Of a DNA stretch of 64,000 bases, positions 1 through 8,552 are shown piece by piece. Numbering within the stretch: position 1 is the stretch's first letter; each line of letters opens with the position of its first letter. The notes under the pieces are model-generated. The model was not told where the DNA came from and ran no database searches. It worked only from the letters and a program-made list of their open reading frames with translations. Position numbers and translations under genes: made by a program. Source of the stretch: JAPUDQ01 sp964462335 (GTDB lineage Bacteria > Patescibacteriota > Saccharimonadia > Saccharimonadales > Saccharimonadaceae); contig CAYWYG010000001.1 of NCBI GenBank assembly GCA_964462335.1, positions 17,091 through 81,090 of the forward strand, in the 5' to 3' direction.

Positions 1-2
1 TG

Positions 3-692
3 CGCGCACACGACATACAACTTGGTCGCGATGACGTACGTTGCACGGCGACCATAAGCAATGACACGTATCATTTGCGCGTGAATATGCCTGGTGAATT
101 CAATGTACAAAACGCCATGGCTGCGACGCTCGTCGCACGTCATCTTGGTATTGATGCGAAGACGATTGAAACAGCGATCTCATCACTCGAAGGCGTCTAT
201 TGCCGCATGATGCCGATACGTGAAGGTCAGCCGTGGCGGGCGCTTGTCGACTATGGTGGCACGCCTGATGCGTTTGAGAAACTCTTCGCCGCGTTGCGCC
301 CGACGACACCAGGAAAGTTGGTGGTTGTGTTTGGTAGTCCGGCGGAACGCGACAGATTGAAACGACCCATCCAAGGCGAAATCGCCGCTCGTTGGTGCGA
401 CGAAGTGATTATCACAGAGGAAGAAAACCGCCATGAAGACGGCAATCAAATCATGGAAGAAATTGCCGTTGGTGCCGAAAAAGCCGGCAAGGTTCGCGAC
501 AAAGACTTATTTTTGATCGCTAAGCGCGACGATGCCATCGACTTTGCGATGACACGCGTCAGCGGCTCTGACGACACCGTCGTCGCAACAGGCAAGGGCA
601 ATGAGAAGACAATCGAACGTGGCGACGACAAGCTACCATGGAATGAACCTGAGGTCGTCCGCGCCGCCATCCGCAAGGTCTGGAAACGCTAG
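3..692 (+). CDS. MurE-like Mur ligase, C-terminal part (5' truncated by window edge)
   Basis: The reading frame is open from the first bases, so the gene begins outside the window. What is visible is the end of the central ATPase domain (PGEFNVQNAMAA) and the whole C-terminal domain of a UDP-MurNAc-tripeptide-synthetase-type ligase: VDYGGTPDAFEKL (usually YAHTPDALE), VVFGSPAERDRLKRP (usually GCGGDRDxxKRP) and TGKGNEK (usually GKGHE). The family adds the third residue to the peptidoglycan stem peptide in the cytoplasm. The residue-selection motif, DNPR in diaminopimelate-adding enzymes, reads EENR in TEEENRHED. That makes the added amino acid uncertain. It converges on the ectB-like gene with a 12-nt gap. 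The family is fairly sure; the exact substrate is not known. Confidence 0.8.
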   Translation, partial: RAHDIQLGRDDVRCTATISNDTYHLRVNMPGEFNVQNAMAATLVARHLGIDAKTIETAISSLEGVYCRMMPIREGQPWRALVDYGGTPDAFEKLFAALRPTTPGKLVVVFGSPAERDRLKRPIQGEIAARWCDEVIITEEENRHEDGNQIMEEIAVGAEKAGKVRDKDLFLIAKRDDAIDFAMTRVSGSDDTVVATGKGNEKTIERGDDKLPWNEPEVVRAAIRKVWKR

Positions 693-704
693 GTAACGAC
701 CCCC

Positions 705-1970
705 CTAGACTATCTTTGCAGCTTCTTCGACGGCATGTGCGGCGATATCGAGACCTTGGCGGAGGGTGTCGTCATCAATCGTAAGCGCCGGCATAAATTT
801 GACGACTTCGTCGTCGCGACCAGCACGCTCGATGATAAGACCGTCGGCAAAACACCGTTTGCCCACTGATGCCGCGAGTTCGGCATCTTCAAAGACAAGC
901 CCTTGCAAGAACCCACGACCACGTACAGACATATGTAAATCTGGATGGCGCTCTACAATACTCTCAAGCGAGGTGCGCAACATAGCCGCTTTGTGCGCAA
1001 GATCACGCTGCAGCGTATCATCGGCCCAGTATGTCTCTATAGCCGCGCGCGCCGTGACAAACGCGTGGTTGTTACCACGGAATGTGCCATTGTGCTGAGC
1101 TGGTTTCCAGACATCGAATGCATCGTGCAGAAGCACGAGCGACATTGGCGATCCATAGCCAGAGATGGACTTGGAAAGCGTCACAACATCTGGCCTAATG
1201 CCGCTTGGCTCAAAGCTGAAAAATGTCCCACTCCGTCCACAGCCAGCTTGGATATCGTCGAGGATCAGCAGCGATTCATGCTCCTTGGTGAGCGCGCGTA
1301 GCGCTTGTAGCCACTCAGGACGAGCCTCATTGACACCACCTTCACCCTGGATACACTCGGCTATCGCACCGGCTGGCGCACCATGTTCGCTCACAAGCGA
1401 TGCAAACTCGCTCTTAAGGCGCTTGACCGATTCTTCAACCGTCACTGACAGATCATCATACGTCAGGAAATGAACATGCTCTAGCTCAACGCCGGCAACA
1501 TCTCGAAAATACGGATTGCTTGTCGTAGCCAGCGCGCCGAGGCTGACACCGTGAAAGCCATTGTGAAATGAGACGATATCACTCCGACCGGTCGCCAGAC
1601 GAGCCAGTTTGAGCGCAGCCTCGACGGCATTTGTCCCAGTCGGGCCGGTAAACTGCAGCTTGTACTCACTCATACCGCGCGGCTGGAGAATGCGCGCAAC
1701 GAACGAATCGATAAATGACTGCTTTGCGACAGTCGCCATGTCCAAACTATTGTTGATGCCGTCACGTTCGATATATGCAAGCAGCTCTGACTTGAGAGCC
1801 TGAGGATTGTGGCCATAATTATTGGCACCGGCACCACTAAAAAAGTCGATGTACTTACGGCCTTCAGTGTCAGTAATATGCGAGCCTTTGGCAGTATCGA
1901 TGACAAATGGAAATGATTTGTTATACGATGCGACGTTGGATTCGTCTTTGTGTATAGAGTGTTGTGTCAT
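705..1970 (-). CDS. ectB: L-2,4-diaminobutyrate:2-oxoglutarate aminotransferase (EctB type)
   Basis: A class-III PLP aminotransferase of 421 aa, the usual EctB length. It makes L-2,4-diaminobutyrate (DAB) from aspartate semialdehyde with glutamate as amino donor. EctB-type signatures are ESNVASYNKSFPFV near residue 10, IDFFSGAGANNYGHN (41-55), QFTGPTGTNAVEAALKLAR (106-124), ILDDIQAGCGRSG (236-248) and the PLP lysine K267 in VVTLSKSISG. The gene diverges from lysC-asd, which supply its substrate. Its minus-strand -10 box (TATACT, 1983-1978) is 7 nt from the ATG, so the mRNA is probably leaderless. No ectA or ectC is present in the window, so ectoine is not implied. DAB could serve the cell wall, polyamines or another product. 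Confidence 0.88.
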   Translation of the reverse strand: MTQHSIHKDESNVASYNKSFPFVIDTAKGSHITDTEGRKYIDFFSGAGANNYGHNPQALKSELLAYIERDGINNSLDMATVAKQSFIDSFVARILQPRGMSEYKLQFTGPTGTNAVEAALKLARLATGRSDIVSFHNGFHGVSLGALATTSNPYFRDVAGVELEHVHFLTYDDLSVTVEESVKRLKSEFASLVSEHGAPAGAIAECIQGEGGVNEARPEWLQALRALTKEHESLLILDDIQAGCGRSGTFFSFEPSGIRPDVVTLSKSISGYGSPMSLVLLHDAFDVWKPAQHNGTFRGNNHAFVTARAAIETYWADDTLQRDLAHKAAMLRTSLESIVERHPDLHMSVRGRGFLQGLVFEDAELAASVGKRCFADGLIIERAGRDDEVVKFMPALTIDDDTLRQGLDIAAHAVEEAAKIV

Positions 1971-2024
1971 GAGCTATAGTATACCATTCATCACTCGTCA
2001 GGCTTTAGTTTATAATAGTGGGGT
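1971..2024. promoter_or_regulatory. Divergent ectB/lysC promoter region
   Basis: Only 54 bp separate the two start codons. A plus-strand TATAAT (2011-2016) lies 8 nt before the lysC ATG, and a minus-strand TATACT (1983-1978) lies 7 nt before the ectB ATG. Neither gene has a Shine-Dalgarno sequence. Both transcripts should start at or within a few nt of the start codon, and shared control of the two is plausible. Confidence 0.7.
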
Positions 2025-3476
2025 ATGAAAGCACCCATCATCATGAAATTTGGCGGCACCTCTGTCGGTGATGCCGAGCAGATCGAACGTGTTGCGGCAA
2101 TTATCGCGCATCGTCCAGATCATCCTACCGTCATCGTTGCATCAGCCATGGCTGGCGTCACTGACATGCTTGTCAGCCTCGCTCAATCAGTCAAGGACCG
2201 TGCTGTCGGACATAGCCAGTTGCTGAGCGATATCACCGAGCGTCACATGCGGGCGGTCGTCAGTCTTCATCTTGACCCGGGCGAACGTACCGCGCTTCGC
2301 CACACCATGATCACGCGACTTCACGAGCTCGAAGAGGCGACGGCACGTCTCAGCACGCAAAAATCCTCGTTTACCAAAGCCCACTATGATCAGATTGTGT
2401 CGTTTGGCGAACGACTGAGTGTCGAATTGGTAGCTGCAGCGCTACGTCATGCTGGTATCGCCGCCCAAGCCGTATTGGCGACTGAGTGCATCGTGACCAA
2501 TGACCGACATGGCGATGCCGAGCCACTGCTTGATGAGTCAGCCGCACAAGTAACACGTGTGCTCACGCCGCTTCTTGTTGATGGCGTCATACCTGTCGTA
2601 ACGGGCTTTATCGGTGCGACTGCATCAGGAGACGTCACGACGCTCGGCCGTGGTGCGTCAGATTACACCGCGACCATCCTCGGCTATTGTCTCGATGCCT
2701 ATGAAGTCTGGATATGGACTGATGTAACCGGCGTCCTGACCGCCGATCCCAAGCTCATTCCTGACGCACAGACAATCGATCACTTGTCATACGAAGAGGC
2801 GGCAGAGCTGTCGCACTTTGGAGCAAAAGTTCTCCACCCGCTGACCATTGTGCCGGTTTCACTCAAAAACATCCCTATTCGTATCAAAAATACCTTCGAA
2901 CATACCAACGACGGAACACGCGTCTCGTCAGATACGCCTCGGCAGCCATCAGGCGTCAAAGCCGTGACGGCAAAGCACAATTTGTCGCTTGTCACGGTAC
3001 GAGGCAAGGGTACACCTGCGATCGCGCACGTCGCAGCGGCGACGTTTGGCGCACTAGCTCAGGAGAAGATCGATATCTACCTCATCTCTCATGCATCCTC
3101 CGAACGAAATATGGCATTTGTCGTTGCCTCATCAGATAGCGAGCGCGCCGCAAATGCCGTGAGAATTGCTCTCAGCAAAGAGGAGATCGCGCATGACATC
3201 GATGAAGTACATGTCCGCGACAATATATCGATGGTCGCTGTTGTTGGTGATGGCATGCAGCAATCTACTGGTATTACCGGCCAGCTTTTTTCGGCACTTG
3301 GCGCACATCGTGTCAATGTCGTCGCAGTTGCCCAGGGCCAGTTTGAGAGCAATATGTCATGTGTCGTCGACAGCCACGACGCAAACAGTGCCGTCAAAAG
3401 CCTCCATCATGCGTTTAATCTAAAAGGAGAAAAATCATCATGGCAGAAGCCATTCAAACGTCTGCTCAAGAGATGA
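2025..3476 (+). CDS. lysC: Aspartokinase
   Basis: A 483-aa aspartate kinase that phosphorylates L-aspartate, the first step towards aspartate semialdehyde. The kinase signature KFGGTSVG is at residues 8-15. The substrate-binding region includes GRGASDYTATILG and DVTGVLTADPKLIPDA, followed by SYEEAAELSHFGAKVLHP. The C-terminal third has the length and pattern of two ACT domains (SLVTVRGKG and SMVAVVGDGMQQSTGI), which in this family mediate feedback control by amino acids. The last 37 nt overlap the start of asd, so the two are translated as one unit. The start follows from the adjacent -10 box and the KFGGTS position. Close relatives are ThrA/MetL kinases, but no dehydrogenase domain is fused here. 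Confidence 0.92.
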   Translation: MKAPIIMKFGGTSVGDAEQIERVAAIIAHRPDHPTVIVASAMAGVTDMLVSLAQSVKDRAVGHSQLLSDITERHMRAVVSLHLDPGERTALRHTMITRLHELEEATARLSTQKSSFTKAHYDQIVSFGERLSVELVAAALRHAGIAAQAVLATECIVTNDRHGDAEPLLDESAAQVTRVLTPLLVDGVIPVVTGFIGATASGDVTTLGRGASDYTATILGYCLDAYEVWIWTDVTGVLTADPKLIPDAQTIDHLSYEEAAELSHFGAKVLHPLTIVPVSLKNIPIRIKNTFEHTNDGTRVSSDTPRQPSGVKAVTAKHNLSLVTVRGKGTPAIAHVAAATFGALAQEKIDIYLISHASSERNMAFVVASSDSERAANAVRIALSKEEIAHDIDEVHVRDNISMVAVVGDGMQQSTGITGQLFSALGAHRVNVVAVAQGQFESNMSCVVDSHDANSAVKSLHHAFNLKGEKSSWQKPFKRLLKR

Positions 3477-4564
3477 CGCCCTACCGCGTCGGTATACTTG
3501 GGGCAACTGGTATGGTCGGGCAGCGTTTTGTCACGCTACTCTCTGAGCACCCGTGGTTTGAGATAGCCGTCGTGGCGGCATCACCGTCATCAGCGGGTAA
3601 ATTATACACGGACGCTGTCCAAGACCGCTGGCATATGAGCTCACCTATACCTGATGGTGTGGCGAGCCTCACCGTTCGTTCTGTCGTCGATGACCTTGCC
3701 TCGATTGCTGCCGAGGTCGATATCGTCTTTTGTGCGCTAGATATGGACAAAGACACGATCCGGCAAGTAGAAACCGATTATGCCGCCGCTGGCGTTGCCG
3801 TCATATCCAACAACTCAGCCCACCGCTGGACCGAGGACGTCCCGATGCTCATGCCAGAAGTAAACCTCGCACATACGGCACTCATCGACGTACAACGCCG
3901 TCAGCGCGGTTGGTCGACAGGTTTTATCGCCGTCAAACCAAACTGCTCTATCCAGTCGTATGTCTCGGTATTGACCGCACTCGTACCATTTGTGCCGCGT
4001 GATGTGAGCGTGACGAGCTTGCAGGCTATTTCTGGAGCAGGCAAGACGTTTGTCACATGGCCCGAGATGGTCGACAATGTCATTCCCTACATCAGTGGCG
4101 AAGAGGAAAAATCCGAACGTGAACCACTCAAGATATGGGGTCGGGTAGACGGTGATAGACTCACGCTTGCCGAGTCCCCGCGCATCAACGCAACGTGTAT
4201 CCGCGTCCCAGTGAGTGACGGCCACATGGCATCAGTGCGTGTACGTTTCGATCACCCCGCCACGCGAGAGCAGATTATTGACGCGGTCAATAATTTTGCC
4301 AATCCGCTTCGTGATATGCAGCTTCCGTCAGCACCACAGCAGCTGATACGCTATCTCGAAGAAGATGATCGTCCGCAGACTAGGGCTGACCGTGATTATG
4401 AACATGGTATGGGTATCACGATGGGTCGTTTGCGTCAGATTGATAAGCATGAATGGCAATTTATATCACTCTCGCACAATACAATTCGCGGTGCGGCTGG
4501 CGGTGCTGTCTTGATGGCGGAGGTGCTCGCACGACAAGGATATATTACGCACCGTGAGAGATAA
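3440..4564 (+). CDS. asd: Aspartate-semialdehyde dehydrogenase, archaeal/fungal-like type
   Basis: A 374-aa enzyme that reduces aspartyl phosphate to aspartate semialdehyde with NADPH. The Rossmann motif GILGATGMVGQRF is at 18-30, the catalytic cysteine is C169 in KPNCSIQSY, and a likely catalytic His is H262 in VPVSDGHMAS. The sequence around the cysteine and the AISGAGKTFVTWPEM segment resemble the archaeal and yeast branch more than the E. coli branch. The start ATG is preceded by AAGGAG at good spacing and lies inside the end of lysC. With lysC and the divergent ectB it completes aspartate to diaminobutyrate. No homoserine, lysine or threonine pathway gene is adjacent. Confidence 0.9.
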   Translation: MAEAIQTSAQEMTPYRVGILGATGMVGQRFVTLLSEHPWFEIAVVAASPSSAGKLYTDAVQDRWHMSSPIPDGVASLTVRSVVDDLASIAAEVDIVFCALDMDKDTIRQVETDYAAAGVAVISNNSAHRWTEDVPMLMPEVNLAHTALIDVQRRQRGWSTGFIAVKPNCSIQSYVSVLTALVPFVPRDVSVTSLQAISGAGKTFVTWPEMVDNVIPYISGEEEKSEREPLKIWGRVDGDRLTLAESPRINATCIRVPVSDGHMASVRVRFDHPATREQIIDAVNNFANPLRDMQLPSAPQQLIRYLEEDDRPQTRADRDYEHGMGITMGRLRQIDKHEWQFISLSHNTIRGAAGGAVLMAEVLARQGYITHRER

Positions 4565-4603
4565 GTTTTATCAGCAAAACAGATTTGCTATACTGGCTAG
4601 AGT

Positions 4604-5227
4604 ATGAAATCACTGAGTTTAGCGAGGCCGTTGGTCATAATGCTTGTAGGGATCCCCGGATCGGGTAAGAGTTTTTTTGCTCGCCAGTTTAGCGACCTTT
4701 TTGATGCGCCAATTGTCAGCCTTGATGAGATTCGACATGTTCTATTTAGCGACCCTCAGTTTAGCCGCGACGAGGAAACATTGATCGCAATGGTCATGCG
4801 TATACAGATGAAACAATTATTTCGGACGCAGAAAACATTTTTGATCGACGGTGGACTGAATACTCGTATGGCGCGAATGGCCATTGAAAAGCTGGCAAAA
4901 CAGTATGAGTATGGTACGGTCACCGTGTGGGTGCAAACTGACGAAGATACGTCTGCATATCGCTCACTGAAGCGCCATGCAAAGCGCCCAGGTGATGCAC
5001 TCAATACGTCTATGAGCGAGAGCGTGTTTATCAATCAGGCAAAACGTATCAACCCCCCCGAAGAAAAGGAAGTGCACGTCGTTATTAGTGGTAAGCACAC
5101 GTTCGCAACACAAGCCAAGATGGTTCTGCGTCGTATCATTGTACCTCGCGACCAGAGTACCTCGCCTGGCTCGCTACGAGGTGATATCGCCCAGCAACGT
5201 ACACCGTCACCCCGCACGAACTCCTGA
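4604..5227 (+). CDS. P-loop ATPase/kinase of the AAA_33 or zeta-like group
   Basis: A 207-aa small P-loop protein. The Walker A motif VGIPGSGKSFFARQF lies near residues 16-30. It is followed by VSLDEIRHVLFSDPQFSRD, the lid/substrate layout of polynucleotide-kinase-like and zeta-toxin-like phosphotransferases. The central part (FLIDGGLNTRMARM, VTVWVQTDEDTSAYRSLKRH) fits a nucleoside or small-molecule kinase. The substrate cannot be read from the sequence. The last ~35 residues are polar and look disordered. A TATACT box (4589-4594) 9 nt before the ATG suggests a leaderless message. The TGA shares its A with the next gene's ATG, so the two are coupled. No antitoxin gene is visible, which speaks against a toxin-antitoxin role. 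Confidence 0.6.
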   Translation: MKSLSLARPLVIMLVGIPGSGKSFFARQFSDLFDAPIVSLDEIRHVLFSDPQFSRDEETLIAMVMRIQMKQLFRTQKTFLIDGGLNTRMARMAIEKLAKQYEYGTVTVWVQTDEDTSAYRSLKRHAKRPGDALNTSMSESVFINQAKRINPPEEKEVHVVISGKHTFATQAKMVLRRIIVPRDQSTSPGSLRGDIAQQRTPSPRTNS

Positions 5228-5928
5228 TGCGTGCTACGACGTTAACTGACGAGGAGTTCGGGGTGATCACAATTCGACGTATCACCGGTACGCGACACGT
5301 CAAAGTGAGGGTCGCCCATGATGGCTCTGTGAGAGCAACCATGCCCCGTATTGCACCGCTCTATCTGCTCAGACAGTTGATCGATTCATCCCGCCCAGCA
5401 CTTCGCGAGGCAATCGCTGAGATGGCTACATCAGCGCCTCCGCATTATCGTGACGGAGACCAGGTTGGCTCATCGCATCGCATCACTGTCGAACCCGCAC
5501 CAGACAGCTCTGCGCGTGTCGTTGGGCAGCGAATTATTTGGAAGATAGCATCTGGCGCCAATCCTGATACGCCCACACAGCAAGCGATTATTCGCAAAGC
5601 GGTTCGTAAGGCGCTCGATGTCGAAGCCAAGGCATATCTCCCGCGGCGGTTATCGTATCTCGCTCAGCGTCATGGTTTTCAGTACAATACCGTGCGCTAC
5701 AGCAACGCAAAAGGACGGTGGGGAAGTTGTAGCAGCCGCGGTGTCATTAGCCTCAACGTTGCGCTTATGCGTCTTCCGATGGAATACGTCGATTATGTCC
5801 TTATACACGAGCTCGTGCACACCAAGCATCTCAATCACTCAGACGCGTTTTGGGCAGAGGTTTCACGGTGTTATCCCAACTACAAAGCAGCCAAAAAAGC
5901 ACTCAAATCGTACAACCCATATCTCTGA
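5227..5928 (+). CDS. YgjP-like zinc metallopeptidase (DUF45/M48-like)
   Basis: A 233-aa protein with the zinc-peptidase motif HELVH at 194-198 in VLIHELVHTKHLNHSDAFW, preceded by the family hallmark GRWGSCSSRGVISLNVALM. This is the YgjP/WLM-type minimal metalloprotease fold. In other bacteria these genes often accompany restriction systems, but none is seen here. The N-terminal half is a beta-rich domain typical of the family. The start overlaps the upstream kinase stop by one base, so it is translated from the same mRNA. The proteolytic substrate is unknown. Confidence 0.8.
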   Translation: MRATTLTDEEFGVITIRRITGTRHVKVRVAHDGSVRATMPRIAPLYLLRQLIDSSRPALREAIAEMATSAPPHYRDGDQVGSSHRITVEPAPDSSARVVGQRIIWKIASGANPDTPTQQAIIRKAVRKALDVEAKAYLPRRLSYLAQRHGFQYNTVRYSNAKGRWGSCSSRGVISLNVALMRLPMEYVDYVLIHELVHTKHLNHSDAFWAEVSRCYPNYKAAKKALKSYNPYL

Positions 5929-5935
5929 ATATACT

Positions 5936-5985
5936 GTTAACGCTATTTACCATTTACCGTGAACCGTTTACTATAGTAGGCAAGC
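5936..5985 (+). promoter_or_regulatory. Promoter of sensor kinase gene, embedded in a short-word array
   Basis: The intergenic sequence is a degenerate array of the words TTTACCA/TTTACCG/GTTTAC. Within it, TATAGT (5972-5977) sits 8 nt upstream of the ATG at 5986 with no ribosome-binding site, again the leaderless arrangement. Confidence 0.55.
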
Positions 5986-7623
5986 ATGGGTGGAAATGTC
6001 TTCGAAAAACGTGATAAATATTCACTACTTCTCGCGTCATCATTGAGAAAAACTGCGGCAATTTTGGCGTTGTTTGTCACTTTATATGCAATCGCTGCTC
6101 ATGCAGGGTTGGTCGCAACCTCACCCCTCTACAGTCCGAACAGCAGCGTGATCGTCGCAACTTTGACGATTATGAGCGCCTTGTGGATATACTTCAATCG
6201 TGCCACACGCAGTGCAGGTACTGTACGTCTCTTTCTCTTGCCATTTCACCTCTTAGCTGTACTGACGCCGCTCCTCATTACAGGGTTTATGAGCCCTTTG
6301 ACTGTTTTTTGGGCGATCTTGATCGCTATCACGGATATTTTGATATCACGCAAAGCTATGCTGTACAGCGCCGCAGCGCTAGTCACAACTGCGTATCTCA
6401 ATATCATGGTGCTCGACCAGGTAACACCGCTCTCAGTAACATCCCATCTAAACTATGCGGTAATCATCATTATTCTGGCCGGATTTATCAGTGCGCTGCA
6501 ACGAGTCCAATACATTGAGCATCAAGATTTTGTCAAAGAAAAGGCCGAGCGCTCCACCCAACAAAATCAGCTTATGACACTCATCAACAGTGTCAACGAG
6601 GCAATTTTAAGCGTCAACGCTAGCGGCATCATACAGCTTTACAACGCGGCCGCCCTCAACCTCCTCGATACAAACCAGACACTCAACGGCACACGTCTCG
6701 ATGATGTACTCAACCTATATGGCGAGGACAACAACCCAACCGAAATATTCGCCGAGCTCAAAAATGGCGGACCAGTCGTAGTACGAAATGACTTAGAGCA
6801 CCGGTTTCAGGACGGTGAAGCAATCAGTTTGTCGATCAGCGGGTCACGGATACGAGGAACAAACAATGAGATCCAGGGCTATATATTGATTTTGCGAGAT
6901 ATCACCAAAGACAAGAGTCTCGAAGAAGAACGAGATGAATTTATCTCCGTCGTATCTCATGAATTACGCACGCCAGTTACGATTACGGAGGGGACGATTA
7001 GTAATGTCCAGTTGCTGATAAGCAAGGGAGCATCACCACAGGTCGTGACCGACGCGCTAAGCGCTGCTCATGATCAAACATTGTATTTGTCGCGCATGAT
7101 CAATGATCTTAGCACACTCTCGAGGGCCGAGCGGGGCATCGGGGACGAAAAAGAGCATATTGACATCACGGCATTGCTTCACAATCTCTACAATGACTAC
7201 CACACGAAAGCAAGTGCCAAGAAACTTAAACTCAACCTCGATATATCACCCAGTCTAGGGCATGTTCACGCGAGTCGATTATACCTCGAAGAGGTCTTGC
7301 AAAACTTTTTGACTAACGCGATCAAATATACCGAGAAGGGCTCCATCACTCTTGGCGCCACGCGCCGCAAGGGTACGATTCGCTTTGCTGTTCGCGACAC
7401 GGGCATAGGTATCAGCAAGCACGAACAGAAAAAGGTGTTTGATAAGTTTTACCGCGCAGAGGATTACCGCACTCGTCAGACAAGTGGTACTGGGCTTGGT
7501 CTGTATATTGTGCGCAAACTTGCTCATAAATTAGGTACGGAGATCGCACTAGAGAGCCGGCTCAATCATGGCTCTGAGTTTTCATTTGCGCTACCGGTTG
7601 ACAAGGATGCTCAAAGCAAGTAG
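5986..7623 (+). CDS. Membrane sensor histidine kinase
   Basis: A 545-aa protein with about five to six hydrophobic helices in the first ~180 residues (for example LFLLPFHLLAVLTPLLITGF), then a coiled linker and a PAS-like domain (ILSVNASGIIQLYNAAALNLL). The HisKA box is SVVSHELRTPVTI with phospho-acceptor H325. The HATPase domain shows N (NFLTNAIKYTEKG), G1 (FAVRDTGIGISKHE) and G2 (GTGLGLYIVRKLA) boxes. It autophosphorylates on His and would pass phosphate to a response regulator. No receiver-domain gene is adjacent, so this is an orphan kinase here. The topology resembles WalK/VicK-type kinases with extra helices. The signal is unknown. Confidence 0.88.
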   Translation: MGGNVFEKRDKYSLLLASSLRKTAAILALFVTLYAIAAHAGLVATSPLYSPNSSVIVATLTIMSALWIYFNRATRSAGTVRLFLLPFHLLAVLTPLLITGFMSPLTVFWAILIAITDILISRKAMLYSAAALVTTAYLNIMVLDQVTPLSVTSHLNYAVIIIILAGFISALQRVQYIEHQDFVKEKAERSTQQNQLMTLINSVNEAILSVNASGIIQLYNAAALNLLDTNQTLNGTRLDDVLNLYGEDNNPTEIFAELKNGGPVVVRNDLEHRFQDGEAISLSISGSRIRGTNNEIQGYILILRDITKDKSLEEERDEFISVVSHELRTPVTITEGTISNVQLLISKGASPQVVTDALSAAHDQTLYLSRMINDLSTLSRAERGIGDEKEHIDITALLHNLYNDYHTKASAKKLKLNLDISPSLGHVHASRLYLEEVLQNFLTNAIKYTEKGSITLGATRRKGTIRFAVRDTGIGISKHEQKKVFDKFYRAEDYRTRQTSGTGLGLYIVRKLAHKLGTEIALESRLNHGSEFSFALPVDKDAQSK

Positions 7624-7685
7624 TATTGACTTGACAGGCTGTATCAAGACAGTCTTTTTTAGTGACAAAGTAAGTGGGAGTAATA

Positions 7686-7952
7686 ATGGCTAAAAAACCA
7701 GCGTCAAAAAAAGTCGCAGCGAGTAAACTACCTCGATTGAAACTGCCTCGTATTCGCCGAGTGAAAAAATCGGATGATACAGTAGGATATTTTGGAGGGG
7801 CATGGCGCGAACTTCGCCTCGTACGATGGCCAGATCGTTCAGCAACATGGGTTTTGACACTCGCAGTCATCCTATTCTCAGTATTCTTTGCCGCGATTAT
7901 TCTCGGGCTTGATTTTGGGTTTAATGAATTATTCAGAAAGGTAATACTTTAG
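7686..7952 (+). CDS. secE: Preprotein translocase subunit SecE
   Basis: An 88-aa SecE with one C-terminal membrane helix (WVLTLAVILFSVFFAAIIL), preceded by the amphipathic WRELRLVRWPDR segment typical of the family. The N-terminus is very basic. The ATG at 7686 is preferred to an in-frame GTG at 7674 because GGGAG lies just upstream of it. It is part of the SecYEG channel in the membrane. It sits directly before nusG, as in most bacteria, with a 2-nt gap. Confidence 0.9.
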   Translation: MAKKPASKKVAASKLPRLKLPRIRRVKKSDDTVGYFGGAWRELRLVRWPDRSATWVLTLAVILFSVFFAAIILGLDFGFNELFRKVIL

Positions 7953-7954
7953 TC

Positions 7955-8503
7955 ATGACAACCAAACACCGCTACGATTCGACGCGTTCATGGTACGCTA
8001 TTCATACGTATAGCGGCTATGAAGAGAAAGTCGCGGAGAGCATTCAGCAGCGCGTCGAATCCGTCGACATGGCAGACAAAATATTTGGCGTGCTTGTCCC
8101 CAAAGAAAAACAGATTGAGATCAAAAACGGCAAACGCAAGATTGTCGAGAAAAAGATCTTTCAAGGCTACGTGCTCGTTGAGATGAAGATGACCGAAGAT
8201 GCGTGGTTCATCGTCCGCAACACGCCTGGTGTGACCGGATTTGTCGGTAGCGGCACCGAGCCAACACCAGTCAGCGACGCCGAGATAAGCAAGATCAAGA
8301 AACGTATGGGTGTCGCCGATCCGAAACACCACATCAACTATGAGATTGGTGAAGTGGTCAACATCACCGATGGTCCCTTCAAAGGCTTCGACGGCGCCAT
8401 CAGCGAGATCGACACCCAAAAAGGCAAGATCCGCGTCCTTGTCAGCATGTTTGGTCGCGAAACACCTGTCGAACTGGACGCCCTGCAAGTGAAGAAAGTG
8501 TAG
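7955..8503 (+). CDS. nusG: Transcription termination/antitermination factor NusG
   Basis: A 182-aa NusG. The N-terminal NGN domain starts with SWYAIHTYSGYEEKVAESIQ, and FQGYVLVEMKMTEDAWFIVRNTPGVTGFVGSG is the core. The KOW motif is in the C-terminal part (EVVNITDGPFKGFDG). NusG binds RNA polymerase and links it to Rho or ribosomal S10. Its place between secE and the L11 gene is the conserved bacterial order, although one unknown gene is inserted before rplK. Confidence 0.95.
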   Translation: MTTKHRYDSTRSWYAIHTYSGYEEKVAESIQQRVESVDMADKIFGVLVPKEKQIEIKNGKRKIVEKKIFQGYVLVEMKMTEDAWFIVRNTPGVTGFVGSGTEPTPVSDAEISKIKKRMGVADPKHHINYEIGEVVNITDGPFKGFDGAISEIDTQKGKIRVLVSMFGRETPVELDALQVKKV

Positions 8504-8552
8504 TGCTCGTACTGACTGCGATAAAGGCGCACCTCCGATCTGGCCATCTCTC

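Noticed and set aside
705..1970. Ectoine biosynthesis
   Set aside because: Only the EctB step is present. No acetyltransferase or ectoine synthase is seen, so only diaminobutyrate formation is claimed.
4604..5227. Zeta toxin of a toxin-antitoxin pair
   Set aside because: P-loop similarity only; there is no epsilon-like antitoxin gene, and the downstream gene is a metallopeptidase.
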